Shown one piece after another: positions 1 through 7,636 of a stretch of DNA of 13,869 nucleotides (position 1 is the stretch's first letter; each line of letters starts with the position of its first letter). The position numbers and the translations under genes were made by a program. The stretch comes from Anaerolineae bacterium (GTDB taxonomy: Bacteria; Chloroflexota; Anaerolineae; Anaerolineales; Villigracilaceae). The stretch spans positions 1 to 13,869 of the forward strand of contig DQGV01000357.1 in assembly GCA_003524705.1 (NCBI GenBank). The letters run 5' to 3'. The notes under the pieces are model-generated. The model was not told where the DNA came from. It saw only the letters and a program-made list of their open reading frames with translations, and did not search any database.

Positions 1-63
1 CCGACTGTCTTTGTAAAATTGGCTGGATTGATTTTTGTTTTCATCCCGCAATTATATTCTATG

Positions 64-161
64 CCATGTCATTGCGAGGAGTGACGAAGTCACGACGAAG
101 CAATCTTATGATTAAGTTGGAGATTGTTTCGCATTCGCTACGCTCGCTCGCAATGACATGG
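64..161. repeat. 98-bp imperfect inverted repeat (MITE/REP-like)
   Basis: The outer 15 bases (64-78, CCATGTCATTGCGAG) are perfectly complementary to 147-161. Inside, CGAAGCAATCT (96-106) pairs with AGATTGTTTCG (121-131) with one mismatch, so the segment can fold into a long interrupted hairpin. It lies 16 bp upstream of the first glycosyltransferase and contains no ORF. From memory, repeats of the CATTGCGAGGAG...GAAGCAATCT type are dispersed in many bacterial genomes; copy number here cannot be judged from one window. The leading 63 bases hold no gene; a weak TTGATT (28-33) with TATATT (53-58) might be a promoter, but the 19-nt spacing is poor. Confidence 0.75.
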
Positions 162-177
162 ATATAAAAAGGTATAT

Positions 178-1539
178 ATGACTTCCTCTTCACATAACAT
201 TGGATTTATCTCAACGCGATTCGCCGGAACAGATGGCGTTTCACTCGAAACAGAGAAATGGGCAACTGTTTTAGAGCGCATGGGTCACAAATGTTTTTAC
301 TTTGCAGGCGAATGTGACCGCGACCCGAACATATCGCACGTCGTAGAAGAAGCGTTTTATCGTCATCAAGAAATTGATAAGTTAAATCAAATCGCATATT
401 CTGGCAGTTGGACGGTGACTCAAGAAGCACGCAAAGCGCATCCTGAAATTGCTCAATTGCATAAAGATTTTTTTTCAATTTATATTCGTCCGCCGCAAAT
501 GACAAAGCGTGTCACTGAAATTAAAGAATATCTCAAAGAAGAGTTATATAAATTTGCACATAAATTTGATTTAGAAATTCTTGTCATTGAAAACGCCGTC
601 ACGATTCCATTAAATTTACCTTTGGGTTTAGCCATTACAGAGTTTATTGCTGAAACGGGTTTTCCAACCATCGCGCATCATCATGATTTTCATTGGGACC
701 GCCAACGTTTTCAAGTCAATTGTGTTGGTGATTATCTCGCAGCGGCGTTTCCACCAAGTTTGCCTTCGATTCGTCATGTAGTTATCAATACGATTCAAGC
801 GCGTGAGATTGCTTCACGACATGGATTGACCTCGCGTGTGATTCCGAATGTGATGGATTTTGACTCACCTCCACCCGCTTCAGATTCTTACACGCAAACT
901 GTTCGCTCCGACTTTGGCATTGGCTCAGGGGAATATTTTTTCTTACAACCAACACGTGTGATTCAAAGAAAAGGCATTGAACATGCCATCGAAATTGTGC
1001 GGCGACTTAACCTCCCTGCTAAATTAGTCATCACTCACGCCTCTGGTGATGAAGGCAATGATTATGAACAACGTGTGCGTGAATATGCAAATTTATTAGG
1101 CGTGACAGTTCGTTTTGAATCAGACCAAGTGCAAGATGAACGCGGCACCACGAAAGATGGTCAAAAAATTTACACATTGGGTGATGTCTATCCTCATGCT
1201 GATTTGGTGACGTATCCTTCCAGCATTGAAGGTTTTGGCAACGCCTTTTTAGAAGCTGTGTATTATCACCGCCCAATTTTAGTTAACAACTATTCTATTT
1301 ATGAAGTAGATATAAAACCAAAAGGTTTTCGGGTGGTATGGTTTGATGGATACATCAATAACAATACTTTGGCAATGGCAAAACATATTTTAGAAAATCC
1401 AGACCAAGCCAAAGAATGGGCTGATTTAAATTATCAACTTGCCAAACGCTATTTTTCATATACCGTGCTTCAACATCGTTTGCAATCGTTGATTGAAGAT
1501 TGTTTGGGTTATCAAGCCCTTACAAACCAAGGGATTTGA
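178..1539 (+). CDS. GT4-type (GT-B fold) glycosyltransferase
   Basis: A 453-aa cytoplasmic glycosyltransferase that should transfer a sugar from an activated donor; the acceptor is unknown. The N-terminal Rossmann-like half opens with an ISTRFAGTDGVS acceptor-side loop (about residues 11-22) and carries HHHDFHW at 167-173. The C-terminal half shows the family-4 hallmarks: IPN at 222-224, QPTRVIQRKGIEHA at 257-270, and the E-x7-E donor-site motif in EGFGNAFLE (E351/E359). No signal peptide or membrane segment is seen. The ATG start has a modest AAAAGG about 5 nt upstream. It is the first gene of a + strand operon: the next gene's ATG follows its TGA with no gap. Because a GpgS-domain protein follows two genes later, a role in extending glucosylglycerate or a related glycoside is a reasonable inference, but cell-surface polysaccharide synthesis is equally compatible. 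Confidence 0.88.
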   Translation: MTSSSHNIGFISTRFAGTDGVSLETEKWATVLERMGHKCFYFAGECDRDPNISHVVEEAFYRHQEIDKLNQIAYSGSWTVTQEARKAHPEIAQLHKDFFSIYIRPPQMTKRVTEIKEYLKEELYKFAHKFDLEILVIENAVTIPLNLPLGLAITEFIAETGFPTIAHHHDFHWDRQRFQVNCVGDYLAAAFPPSLPSIRHVVINTIQAREIASRHGLTSRVIPNVMDFDSPPPASDSYTQTVRSDFGIGSGEYFFLQPTRVIQRKGIEHAIEIVRRLNLPAKLVITHASGDEGNDYEQRVREYANLLGVTVRFESDQVQDERGTTKDGQKIYTLGDVYPHADLVTYPSSIEGFGNAFLEAVYYHRPILVNNYSIYEVDIKPKGFRVVWFDGYINNNTLAMAKHILENPDQAKEWADLNYQLAKRYFSYTVLQHRLQSLIEDCLGYQALTNQGI

Positions 1540-2751
1540 ATGAAGATTTCGATTTTGCATTATTCAGTCCCGCCCATTGTCGGCGGTGTAGAAAGTGTAA
1601 TTGCACATCACGCGCGATTAATGTCAGCCAATGGGCATGCTGTTAGTTTAATCGCCGCGCGTGGTGAAGCATTAGATGAAAAGATTACGATAACAAAAAT
1701 TCCGTTGGCTGATTCACGCCATGAACGTGTTAATCAAGTCAAAGCGCAATTAGATAAGGGTGAAGTGACCAAAGAGTTTGAATCATTGCGTGACGAATTG
1801 ACGAATGAACTACAAAAAGCGTTGAAAGACACAAATGTTTTAATTGCTCATAACGTTTGTTCACTAAATAAAAATCTTGCGTTAACAGCTGCGTTGTATA
1901 AATTACATATTGAAAAAAAATTACCGAAATTGATTCTTTGGCATCACGATTTAGCCTGGACGACACCGCGTTATCTGCCTGAACTTCACAATGGCTACCC
2001 ATGGGATTTGTTACGAACCGATTGGAAAAATATTACGCATGTTGTGGTTTCTGAATTAAGAAGAAAAGAATTAGCCGAATTGATGAAATTAGATTCAAAA
2101 TCCATTCATGTGATTCCAAACGGTGTAGATGCTTCACGCTTCTATAAACTTGAATCTCAAACCCAAGCATTACTCGCACAAATGAATCTTTTAGATTCCG
2201 CTCCAATTTTGTTATTACCTGTACGTATCACCCCACGTAAAAACATTGAACTGGCTTTGGGAACATTATCTGAATTAAAGAAAGAATATCCGCAAGCCGC
2301 ATTGGTAGTGACAGGACCATTAGGTCCACACAATGTAGACAATATCAAATATTTTGATAAGTTGAAAAACTTGCGAAAAGAATTGAATTTAGAAAGTTCA
2401 GCCCATTTTCTGGCTGAATTAGTTGATACATTTTTACCTGATGAAGTAATTGCCGATTTTTATCGAGTCGCAGATGCGTTGATTTTCCCCAGCCGTGAAG
2501 AAGGCTTCGGGATTCCATTAATCGAAGCGGCTTATAGCCACTTACCTGCTTTTTGTGCAGATATTCCTCCCCTGCGTGAATTAGGTTTAGAAGATGTCAC
2601 TTATTTTTCAGCAGATGAAAACCCTAATATCGTTGCAGAATTAATTGCAAATTATTTTAGAACATCACAAACCACAAAATTATCAATGCGAGCCCGTTTG
2701 AATTTCCGTTGGGAAGCCATTTATCGCCAACACATCGTGCCGATTTTGTAA
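1540..2751 (+). CDS. GT4-type (GT-B fold) glycosyltransferase, second copy
   Basis: A 403-aa glycosyltransferase of the same fold as its upstream neighbour. The N-terminus has the glycine-rich acceptor loop PPIVGGVES (11-19). WHHDLAW (134-140) corresponds to the HHHDFHW of the preceding protein. The C-terminal donor domain has VIPNGVDASRF (191-201), PVRITPRKNIELAL (227-240) and the E-x7-E motif in EEGFGIPLIE (E321/E329). The ATG directly abuts the upstream TGA, with AAGGGA (1529-1534) as ribosome-binding site inside the previous gene, so the two are almost certainly co-translated. Matching order of motifs, including the His-rich patch before the linker, suggests an old duplication with later divergence. 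Sugar donor and acceptor cannot be read from sequence. Mannosyl or glucosyl transfer onto glucosyl(glycero) acceptors is a guess from context. Confidence 0.88.
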   Translation: MKISILHYSVPPIVGGVESVIAHHARLMSANGHAVSLIAARGEALDEKITITKIPLADSRHERVNQVKAQLDKGEVTKEFESLRDELTNELQKALKDTNVLIAHNVCSLNKNLALTAALYKLHIEKKLPKLILWHHDLAWTTPRYLPELHNGYPWDLLRTDWKNITHVVVSELRRKELAELMKLDSKSIHVIPNGVDASRFYKLESQTQALLAQMNLLDSAPILLLPVRITPRKNIELALGTLSELKKEYPQAALVVTGPLGPHNVDNIKYFDKLKNLRKELNLESSAHFLAELVDTFLPDEVIADFYRVADALIFPSREEGFGIPLIEAAYSHLPAFCADIPPLRELGLEDVTYFSADENPNIVAELIANYFRTSQTTKLSMRARLNFRWEAIYRQHIVPIL

Positions 2752-2764
2752 GAAAGGACAAGCA

Positions 2765-4573
2765 ATGCAAAAACATACAGACTTCTCACCTATTCATACT
2801 ATTTTTATTCCTTTAGTCCATGATGGACCTGGAGAAAGCGCCATCGAAACCGCGAAGCATTTTGATGCGGATATTGTTTTGGTTGGTATTGTGGTTGTGC
2901 CAGAAGGTCAATCATTAAGTGTAGGTGCAGTTTCAGCTCGTGCTTTACGAAAAAAACTTCGTGATTATGGAAAAGATAAAAAAATCATCAGTAAAACACA
3001 GGTCATTGTTTCACACCAACCATGGGGAGAACTTTCTAACCTTTTGAAAAAAGAGCAACCTGATGTATTGTTTTTAGAATGGGATGCTCACTTAAATGCA
3101 TTAAGCGTCACTGCAAATGAAGTATTAACCAACCCACCCTGTGATATCGCATTAATTCGCGGAAAAATTGTAAGCCAACCAAAGCAAATTCTCGTACCAG
3201 CCAGAGGTGGTCCACATGCTGAGTTGGCGTTGAAAGTAGGTTTAGGATTGAATCCAAAGGGAGTCACTGCTTTGCATATTCGCAGAACAGATGACCCCAT
3301 GGCTGGTACAGATGCGCCATTTATTGGGTTAGAGCGTGTGTTAAGACAAATGCCTGAGGTCAAGAAACAGTTTGAAGTCACAGATGAAGCGGCTGAATTT
3401 ATCTTGCAAAACTCAAAAGACAATGATCTCATCGTTTTGGGTACGACTACAGCACAATCATTAACCAGCCCGGCATCTTTAGGTTATGTTGCCGACCGTG
3501 TTTTGCGTGAGTCATCTAGCATTGTGATTGCTGTAAAAAAGGCTTCTGAAAATCAAACCATATATGATGAAAGCGCCGGCGTGGAAGCAATTACGATTTT
3601 GGTTGATAAATGGTTTGGCGAAAATACATTTGAAGCCGATGAGTATAAAAACTTGAAAGACTTGGTTGAGTTAAAGAAACAGCAAAACTTAACCATTAGT
3701 TTGGCTTTGCCTGCTTTGAATGAAGAACAAACGGTTGGCAAAGTGGTTCGGATGATGAAAAAAGAGTTGATGCAAAAGGCTCCTTTATTGGATGAAATTG
3801 TTTTGATTGATTCAAACTCTAAGGATCGCACGCGTGAGATTGCAAAGAAAGAAGGAATTCCTGTTTACATTCATCAACAAATTTTAGAACGCCTCAAACC
3901 CAGACGTGGAAAAGGTGAGGCTTTGTGGAAAAGTTTACTCGTCACAAAGGGCGACATCATCGTGTGGATTGATACTGACATCGTCAACATTCATCCGCGT
4001 TTTGTGTATGGCATTATTGGACCTTTGTTGCAAAATCCGCAAGTGCAATTGGTGAAAGGGTTTTATCGCCGACCTTTAAGAGTCGGTGAAAAAATGCAAG
4101 CAGGTGGTGGTGGGCGTGTGACTGAATTAACAGCCCGACCTTTGTTGAATTTGTTTTACCCTGAACTTTCCGGTGTTGTGCAACCATTGTCTGGTGAATA
4201 TGGCGGCAGGCGCAGTGCTTTAGAAAAAATTCCGTTCTTTTCAGGTTATGGTGTTGAAACAGGTTTGTTAATTGATATTTATGATGAGTACGGTATTCAA
4301 GGCATTGCTCAAGTAGATCTATTGGAACGCATTCATCATAATCAAGCATTAGAAGCGTTAAGCAAAATGTCTTTTGCTATTATTCAAGCCGTATTGCATA
4401 AACAAGAAAAACGTTTTGGCAAAGCCGCCGTAGAAGAAGTCAATAAATCTATGAAGTTGATTCGGTATAATGCCAATGAAGGATATTCTTTGGATGTTGA
4501 AGAAATTGCCGAACGTGAACGTCCACCGATGCTTGAAATCCCAGAATATCTTGAGAAATTCAAACGAAGTTAA
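2765..4573 (+). CDS. gpgS: Tandem USP domains fused to glucosyl-3-phosphoglycerate synthase (GT81)
   Basis: A 602-aa fusion. Residues about 10-130 and 141-258 look like two universal-stress-protein domains; the second has the clearer alternation of strands and a DLIVLGTTTA segment. Residues about 305-560 match GT81 glucosyl-3-phosphoglycerate synthase, which transfers glucose from NDP-glucose to 3-phosphoglycerate. Visible motifs are LPALNEE (315-321), EIVLIDSNSKDRT (344-356), GEALWKS (384-390), a DTD at 403-405 in the place of the metal-binding DxD, GGGGRVTEL (447-455), LSGEYGGRR (475-483), GYGVETGLLID (494-504) and a late HHN (524-526) that may supply the metal-binding His. Stand-alone GpgS is roughly 300-330 aa, so the first ~300 residues are extra. 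AAAGGA lies 6 nt before the ATG, and the gap to the preceding gene is 13 nt. No phosphatase (GpgP) gene is in view. Confidence 0.85.
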   Translation: MQKHTDFSPIHTIFIPLVHDGPGESAIETAKHFDADIVLVGIVVVPEGQSLSVGAVSARALRKKLRDYGKDKKIISKTQVIVSHQPWGELSNLLKKEQPDVLFLEWDAHLNALSVTANEVLTNPPCDIALIRGKIVSQPKQILVPARGGPHAELALKVGLGLNPKGVTALHIRRTDDPMAGTDAPFIGLERVLRQMPEVKKQFEVTDEAAEFILQNSKDNDLIVLGTTTAQSLTSPASLGYVADRVLRESSSIVIAVKKASENQTIYDESAGVEAITILVDKWFGENTFEADEYKNLKDLVELKKQQNLTISLALPALNEEQTVGKVVRMMKKELMQKAPLLDEIVLIDSNSKDRTREIAKKEGIPVYIHQQILERLKPRRGKGEALWKSLLVTKGDIIVWIDTDIVNIHPRFVYGIIGPLLQNPQVQLVKGFYRRPLRVGEKMQAGGGGRVTELTARPLLNLFYPELSGVVQPLSGEYGGRRSALEKIPFFSGYGVETGLLIDIYDEYGIQGIAQVDLLERIHHNQALEALSKMSFAIIQAVLHKQEKRFGKAAVEEVNKSMKLIRYNANEGYSLDVEEIAERERPPMLEIPEYLEKFKRS

Positions 4574-4626
4574 TTTTACGTTATACTTTCACATCAAAAT
4601 TGGAATTCTCATTAAGGAGAATTATT

Positions 4627-4962
4627 ATGGATACTCCATCCCATTTACTACTCGTAGCAGTCATTCAAGACCAAGACCTTGAACCCGCCACCAAAGCCTT
4701 ACAAGAAATCGGCGCGGCATCTACTTACTTATCAAGTGCCGGCGGTTTTTTAGGTCGGCGCAATGCCACTTTGTTAATCGGCTTGCCATTTGCGAAAAAA
4801 GAAGAAGCCCTAAAAGCATTACATGAATCCTGTCGTCAACGCATTGAATACATGACACTTCCATTAGAAGGTTCAGCCATGCCAATGCCTGCACCAGTTC
4901 CTGTCACCGTCGGCGGGGCAACTGTGTTTGCTTTGCCTGTTGAAAGATTTGAACAAATATAA
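4627..4962 (+). CDS. PII-like cyclic-di-AMP receptor family protein (DarA/PstA), copy 1
   Basis: A 111-aa protein with the beta-alpha-beta ferredoxin-like pattern of the PII-like c-di-AMP receptors. It begins with LLLVAVIQDQD, carries GGFLGRRNATLLIG (39-52) and ends in the family's GGATVFALPVERFEQ (96-110). A proline-rich stretch (residues about 79-93) is a full-length B-loop. The start is set by AAGGAGA (4614-4620) 6 nt before the ATG at 4627; an in-frame ATG at 4600 lacks such a site. In S. aureus PstA the ligand is gripped by an R-x-T (26-28) and by F36, L37 and N41. Here the R-x-T position reads S-x-Y (STY, residues 32-34), so binding may be altered. It follows the GpgS fusion by 53 nt and precedes a second homologue. 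Family assignment is firm; ligand binding is inferred. Confidence 0.85.
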   Translation: MDTPSHLLLVAVIQDQDLEPATKALQEIGAASTYLSSAGGFLGRRNATLLIGLPFAKKEEALKALHESCRQRIEYMTLPLEGSAMPMPAPVPVTVGGATVFALPVERFEQI

Positions 4963-5010
4963 AAGGTCTGATAAGTCTAAAAAATCTTACAGGTCTTAGG
5001 AGAATTGATT

Positions 5011-5271
5011 ATGAAAATGATGATTGTAATTATTAAGGATAACGACGCCGATACATTGACTCAAGCCTTCACCGCCTCAAACTTTCGGGTGACACGTGTG
5101 GCTTCGACCGGCGGATTCTTACGCTCCGGCAATGTGACGATGTTACTAGGTGTGGAAGATAATCAAGTAGATTCTGCTATTGATGTTGTAAAAAAATCTT
5201 TACCACCCAAAGGTGATACAAAACGTGCCACATTATTCGTGGTGCCAGTTAATCATTTTGAGCAAGTGTAA
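5011..5271 (+). CDS. PII-like cyclic-di-AMP receptor family protein, short copy 2
   Basis: An 86-aa paralogue of the preceding protein. It keeps the ligand-site residues known from PstA at matching positions: R26-V-T28, F36, L37 and N41 within RVTRVASTGGFLRSGNVT (26-43). It ends with ATLFVVPVNHFEQV. It is about 20-25 residues shorter than the usual 109-111 aa because the B-loop between the two halves has shrunk to SLPPKGDTKR. AGGAGAA (4998-5004) sits 6 nt before the ATG at 5011; a TTG at 5005 is in frame but lies too close to that site. A hairpin terminator follows. It may form trimers alone or mixed with copy 1 and respond to c-di-AMP, perhaps controlling the solute-synthesis enzymes upstream. 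That last point is inference from proximity. Confidence 0.85.
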   Translation: MKMMIVIIKDNDADTLTQAFTASNFRVTRVASTGGFLRSGNVTMLLGVEDNQVDSAIDVVKKSLPPKGDTKRATLFVVPVNHFEQV

Positions 5272-5285
5272 ATTTTGATTCATTC

Positions 5286-5337
5286 AAACAAAGACGAAAA
5301 AAGCAGGAACTTTCTGCTTTGAAAATCGTCTTTGTTT
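5286..5337 (+). terminator. Intrinsic terminator after the GT/GpgS/DarA operon
   Basis: AAACAAAGACGA (5286-5297) pairs perfectly with TCGTCTTTGTTT (5326-5337). An inner stem AAAGCAG (5300-5306) pairs with CTGCTTT (5314-5320). The run TTTGTTTTTG follows within the descending arm, giving a long two-tier hairpin with a U-rich 3' side. It separates the left operon from the lipoprotein gene. Confidence 0.8.
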
Positions 5338-5357
5338 TTGTTTAACAAGGAGTTTTT

Positions 5358-6581
5358 ATGAATAGAAAAATCATTATTTCTTTTTTTGCTTTACTGATTC
5401 TTATGCTGGCATGTGCAAATCCATTAACGAGTAATCCGCCTGCTCAACCACAAAATGTAGAAACGATTGTTGCCGCTACACTTTCAGCACTCACTGCTCC
5501 CGCTTCAAACCCGACCGTTGTGCCTGATTCTGTTTCATCAAATACATTGCCCCATTCATTGTATTATCTTGCCAACGATACCGCAGGGGTGTTGCAGGTC
5601 TTTCGCTTAAAACAAGATGCACAAACTGTTTCACAAGTTACATTTGAAGTTGAAGAAATTCAAGATTATGCTGTTTCACCAATTGATGGCAGTGTGGCGT
5701 ATGTTGTCAATAATCAACTATTCACAGTCAATGCCGATGGCAGTAATCGAGGCATGATTGTAGATGGTGGTGTAATCGATGAAGTTAATCCATTTGTGAA
5801 TAGACTCAGCCATCCTGTGTGGTCAAATGATGGTCAAACCATTGCTTTTGGTTATAAAGGATTAAATTTTTATTCAATCATTACGGGTCAATATAATTTA
5901 TTAATCCCAAATCAAATTGAAGACCAAGGCAATGGTTTTGTTTTCCCAACAGAATTATTTTTCCCGGAAAAATTCTCACCAGATGGAACTAAATTATTAC
6001 TTACGCTTGGTTATTATGAAGGTGCATCCGCCGCAATTTATTATCCGAACGGCGGAAGTGTTGTGCGTTTGGTTGGTGAAAATCGCGGAATCATTTGTTG
6101 TGATACAACGCAATGGACTCCGGACAGTTCTGCAATTTATTCTGCTAACCCATCGTTTGGTATGTTTGCGGCAGGTTTATGGAAAGTAGATGCAACCACA
6201 GGTAATGTTTCAACATTATTCACTGGTGACTTTGATACAAATCCAGTTCAAGTTGCAGATGCACCATTGCTCGCACCTGATGGAAATTTATATTTCTTTT
6301 ATGCTAGCATCCCCAACACAGGTGATATGGTGAGTCGTCCACCATTACAACTCATCCGCTCTGCGCCAGATGGAATTACAAATCGCACAGTGCTTCGCCC
6401 TGAAATATATGACACTATGAACGAACATTTATGGTCACCAGATGGTAGTTTTGTCATCATTACTACTGCCCCCACCGCAGATACATATTATGGTGGCACA
6501 CCCGTATTAATTTATACAGACCCAGCCAAAGGCAGTATTGGTTTAGGAAGATTTGCAGTCAATATGCAATGGGGACCGTAG
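5358..6581 (+). CDS. TolB/WD40-like beta-propeller lipoprotein
   Basis: A 407-aa predicted exported lipoprotein. Positively charged residues near the N-terminus, a hydrophobic stretch (about 5-18) and a lipobox-like MLAC with Cys19 indicate a type II signal peptide. A low-complexity Pro/Ser/Ala/Thr linker (about 20-65) follows. The rest shows repeated TolB-like blades with W/F-S-x-D-G signatures: LFTVNADGSN, HPVWSNDGQTIAFG, FSPDGTKLLLT, TQWTPDSSAIY, LLAPDGNLYFFYA and LWSPDGSFVIIT. Such proteins usually bind partners or ligands at the cell surface; no catalytic motif is evident and the role is unknown. AAGGAG (5347-5352) lies 5 nt before the ATG. It appears to be its own transcription unit, between the upstream hairpin and the bidirectional terminator at its 3' end. 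Confidence 0.85.
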   Translation: MNRKIIISFFALLILMLACANPLTSNPPAQPQNVETIVAATLSALTAPASNPTVVPDSVSSNTLPHSLYYLANDTAGVLQVFRLKQDAQTVSQVTFEVEEIQDYAVSPIDGSVAYVVNNQLFTVNADGSNRGMIVDGGVIDEVNPFVNRLSHPVWSNDGQTIAFGYKGLNFYSIITGQYNLLIPNQIEDQGNGFVFPTELFFPEKFSPDGTKLLLTLGYYEGASAAIYYPNGGSVVRLVGENRGIICCDTTQWTPDSSAIYSANPSFGMFAAGLWKVDATTGNVSTLFTGDFDTNPVQVADAPLLAPDGNLYFFYASIPNTGDMVSRPPLQLIRSAPDGITNRTVLRPEIYDTMNEHLWSPDGSFVIITTAPTADTYYGGTPVLIYTDPAKGSIGLGRFAVNMQWGP

Positions 6582-6595
6582 TGTATTTTAAGTAA

Positions 6596-6620
6596 TAAGG
6601 GCGAGGTAATCTCGCCCTTA
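6596..6620. terminator. Bidirectional terminator between convergent genes
   Basis: TAAGGGCGAG (6596-6605) and CTCGCCCTTA (6611-6620) form a perfect 10-bp stem with loop GTAAT. On the + strand it is followed by a moderately T-rich CTTGTTT; the - strand side is also T-rich. The stop codon of the - strand hydrolase gene lies inside the distal arm. Confidence 0.8.
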
Positions 6621-7487
6621 CTTGTTTAACAAATACTCATCAAAAAAATTGATGACTCTATTTTCATATCTCTGGGGATGATAAGCATACGTTCCTAAAT
6701 GTGGAACACCATCTTCTACCCAAATTTGTTTTGGTTCATCCGCAGAATCATATAAACGATATGGGGAATTCATCAGAATCGCGCCACCATACCAACCATC
6801 AATAATAAACACGACTCGCGGACTAATTTTCCCAATCACTTTTTCTACATTTACATCTTCAATCTGTGCGCCGCTTTGCGTTTCACTAAAAAATTTTACC
6901 AATGGATGTAAAAATTCAATCGGCATGTTTAACTTCAACACATCTTCTAACGATGGATAAGCACTATCAGCCACCACTGCTTTGATTTCATTTCGTTCAG
7001 ATGCGGTCAATAAAACTGTAGATGCTCCCATTGAACCACCCCATGCGCCAACATGTTCCACACCTTCTTGTGCTAATGCAAAATCTAATGCGGCTTCTAC
7101 ATCTAAAATTTCTTGATAACCCAACGTAGAAATTTCACCATCACTTTCACCATGTGCACGTGCATCCCAAGCCAAAACACCATATCCTTTTTTGGCGAGC
7201 AAAGCATGAACCCATTCCGGGCGATTGTCGCCATATCCGTGTGCTAACAGAATGACTGCTCCATTTCTGGGTGGTGTATACCAAGCTGTCAAACGGATTC
7301 CATCTTCTGTCATTAAGTTAATTTCTTGAAATGGGATATTTTCTTCGCGTAAGGTTGTGCCTGGCGGAATTCTGCGTGGCGGATGCAGTACATCGTATAA
7401 GCCATACAATCCAAGTCCGAATAATGAAATTAAGAATATAAAAAAGGTTACAGTGAATATTTTTAGAATACGATGATTTTTATTCAT
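6618..7487 (-). CDS. Membrane-anchored alpha/beta hydrolase (serine aminopeptidase-like)
   Basis: A 289-aa protein with one N-terminal membrane segment (about residues 8-31), placing the catalytic domain outside the cytoplasm. Alpha/beta-hydrolase features are the oxyanion-hole HGYGDN (83-88), the WDARAHGES strand-turn (107-115) typical of this branch, the nucleophile elbow GGSMGAS (150-156, Ser152) and a late PHLG with His263 as the likely catalytic base. The stretch where the acid is normally found (FIHGxxD in relatives) reads FIIDGWYGG (227-235), so the usual Asp position appears to be Gly, with Asp230 nearby. I chose the ATG at 7487; the upstream in-frame GTG (7496) is only 2 nt from GGAG, while that GGAG is 11 nt from the ATG. 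Substrate unknown; an esterase or peptidase is possible. Confidence 0.82.
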   Translation of the reverse strand: MNKNHRILKIFTVTFFIFLISLFGLGLYGLYDVLHPPRRIPPGTTLREENIPFQEINLMTEDGIRLTAWYTPPRNGAVILLAHGYGDNRPEWVHALLAKKGYGVLAWDARAHGESDGEISTLGYQEILDVEAALDFALAQEGVEHVGAWGGSMGASTVLLTASERNEIKAVVADSAYPSLEDVLKLNMPIEFLHPLVKFFSETQSGAQIEDVNVEKVIGKISPRVVFIIDGWYGGAILMNSPYRLYDSADEPKQIWVEDGVPHLGTYAYHPQRYENRVINFFDEYLLNK

Positions 7488-7497
7488 ACCTAACACA

Positions 7498-7634
7498 ACT
7501 CCGAAGGAGTGAAATGATTATAGATTCGAATGCAAAAAAATCAAAACCCCGTAGGGTGTTATAAAATCTGTGCCATCCTTATGGGATTATTTTAGCATTA
7601 CCTTGTCCTATAATCCTGTCATCCTTACAGGATT
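7498..7634. repeat. Cluster of short palindromes between hydrolase and panC
   Basis: This gap holds no gene but four short inverted repeats: ACTCC-GAA-GGAGT (7498-7510), ACCC-CGTA-GGGT (7546-7557), ATCC...GGAT (7575-7587) and the perfect AATCCTGT...ACAGGATT (7612-7619 / 7627-7634). The last two lie in near-direct copies of a unit reading CTGT(GC)CATCCTTAxxGGATT. Read on the - strand, ACCCTACGGGGT followed by TTTTGATTTTTTT could terminate panC. On the + strand the last hairpin precedes TTTT. The composition suggests a REP-like repeat cluster rather than unique sequence; this would need a genome-wide copy count. Confidence 0.65.
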
Positions 7635-7636
7635 TT

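Noticed and set aside
4470..4682. + strand 70-codon frame across the GpgS/DarA junction
   Set aside because: It overlaps two well-supported genes in another frame and shows no protein-like pattern.
4963..5010. Repeated AGGTCT in the gap between the two c-di-AMP receptor genes as a possible riboswitch or repeat
   Set aside because: The gap is only 48 nt; two six-base matches and no convincing stem are not enough to call an element.
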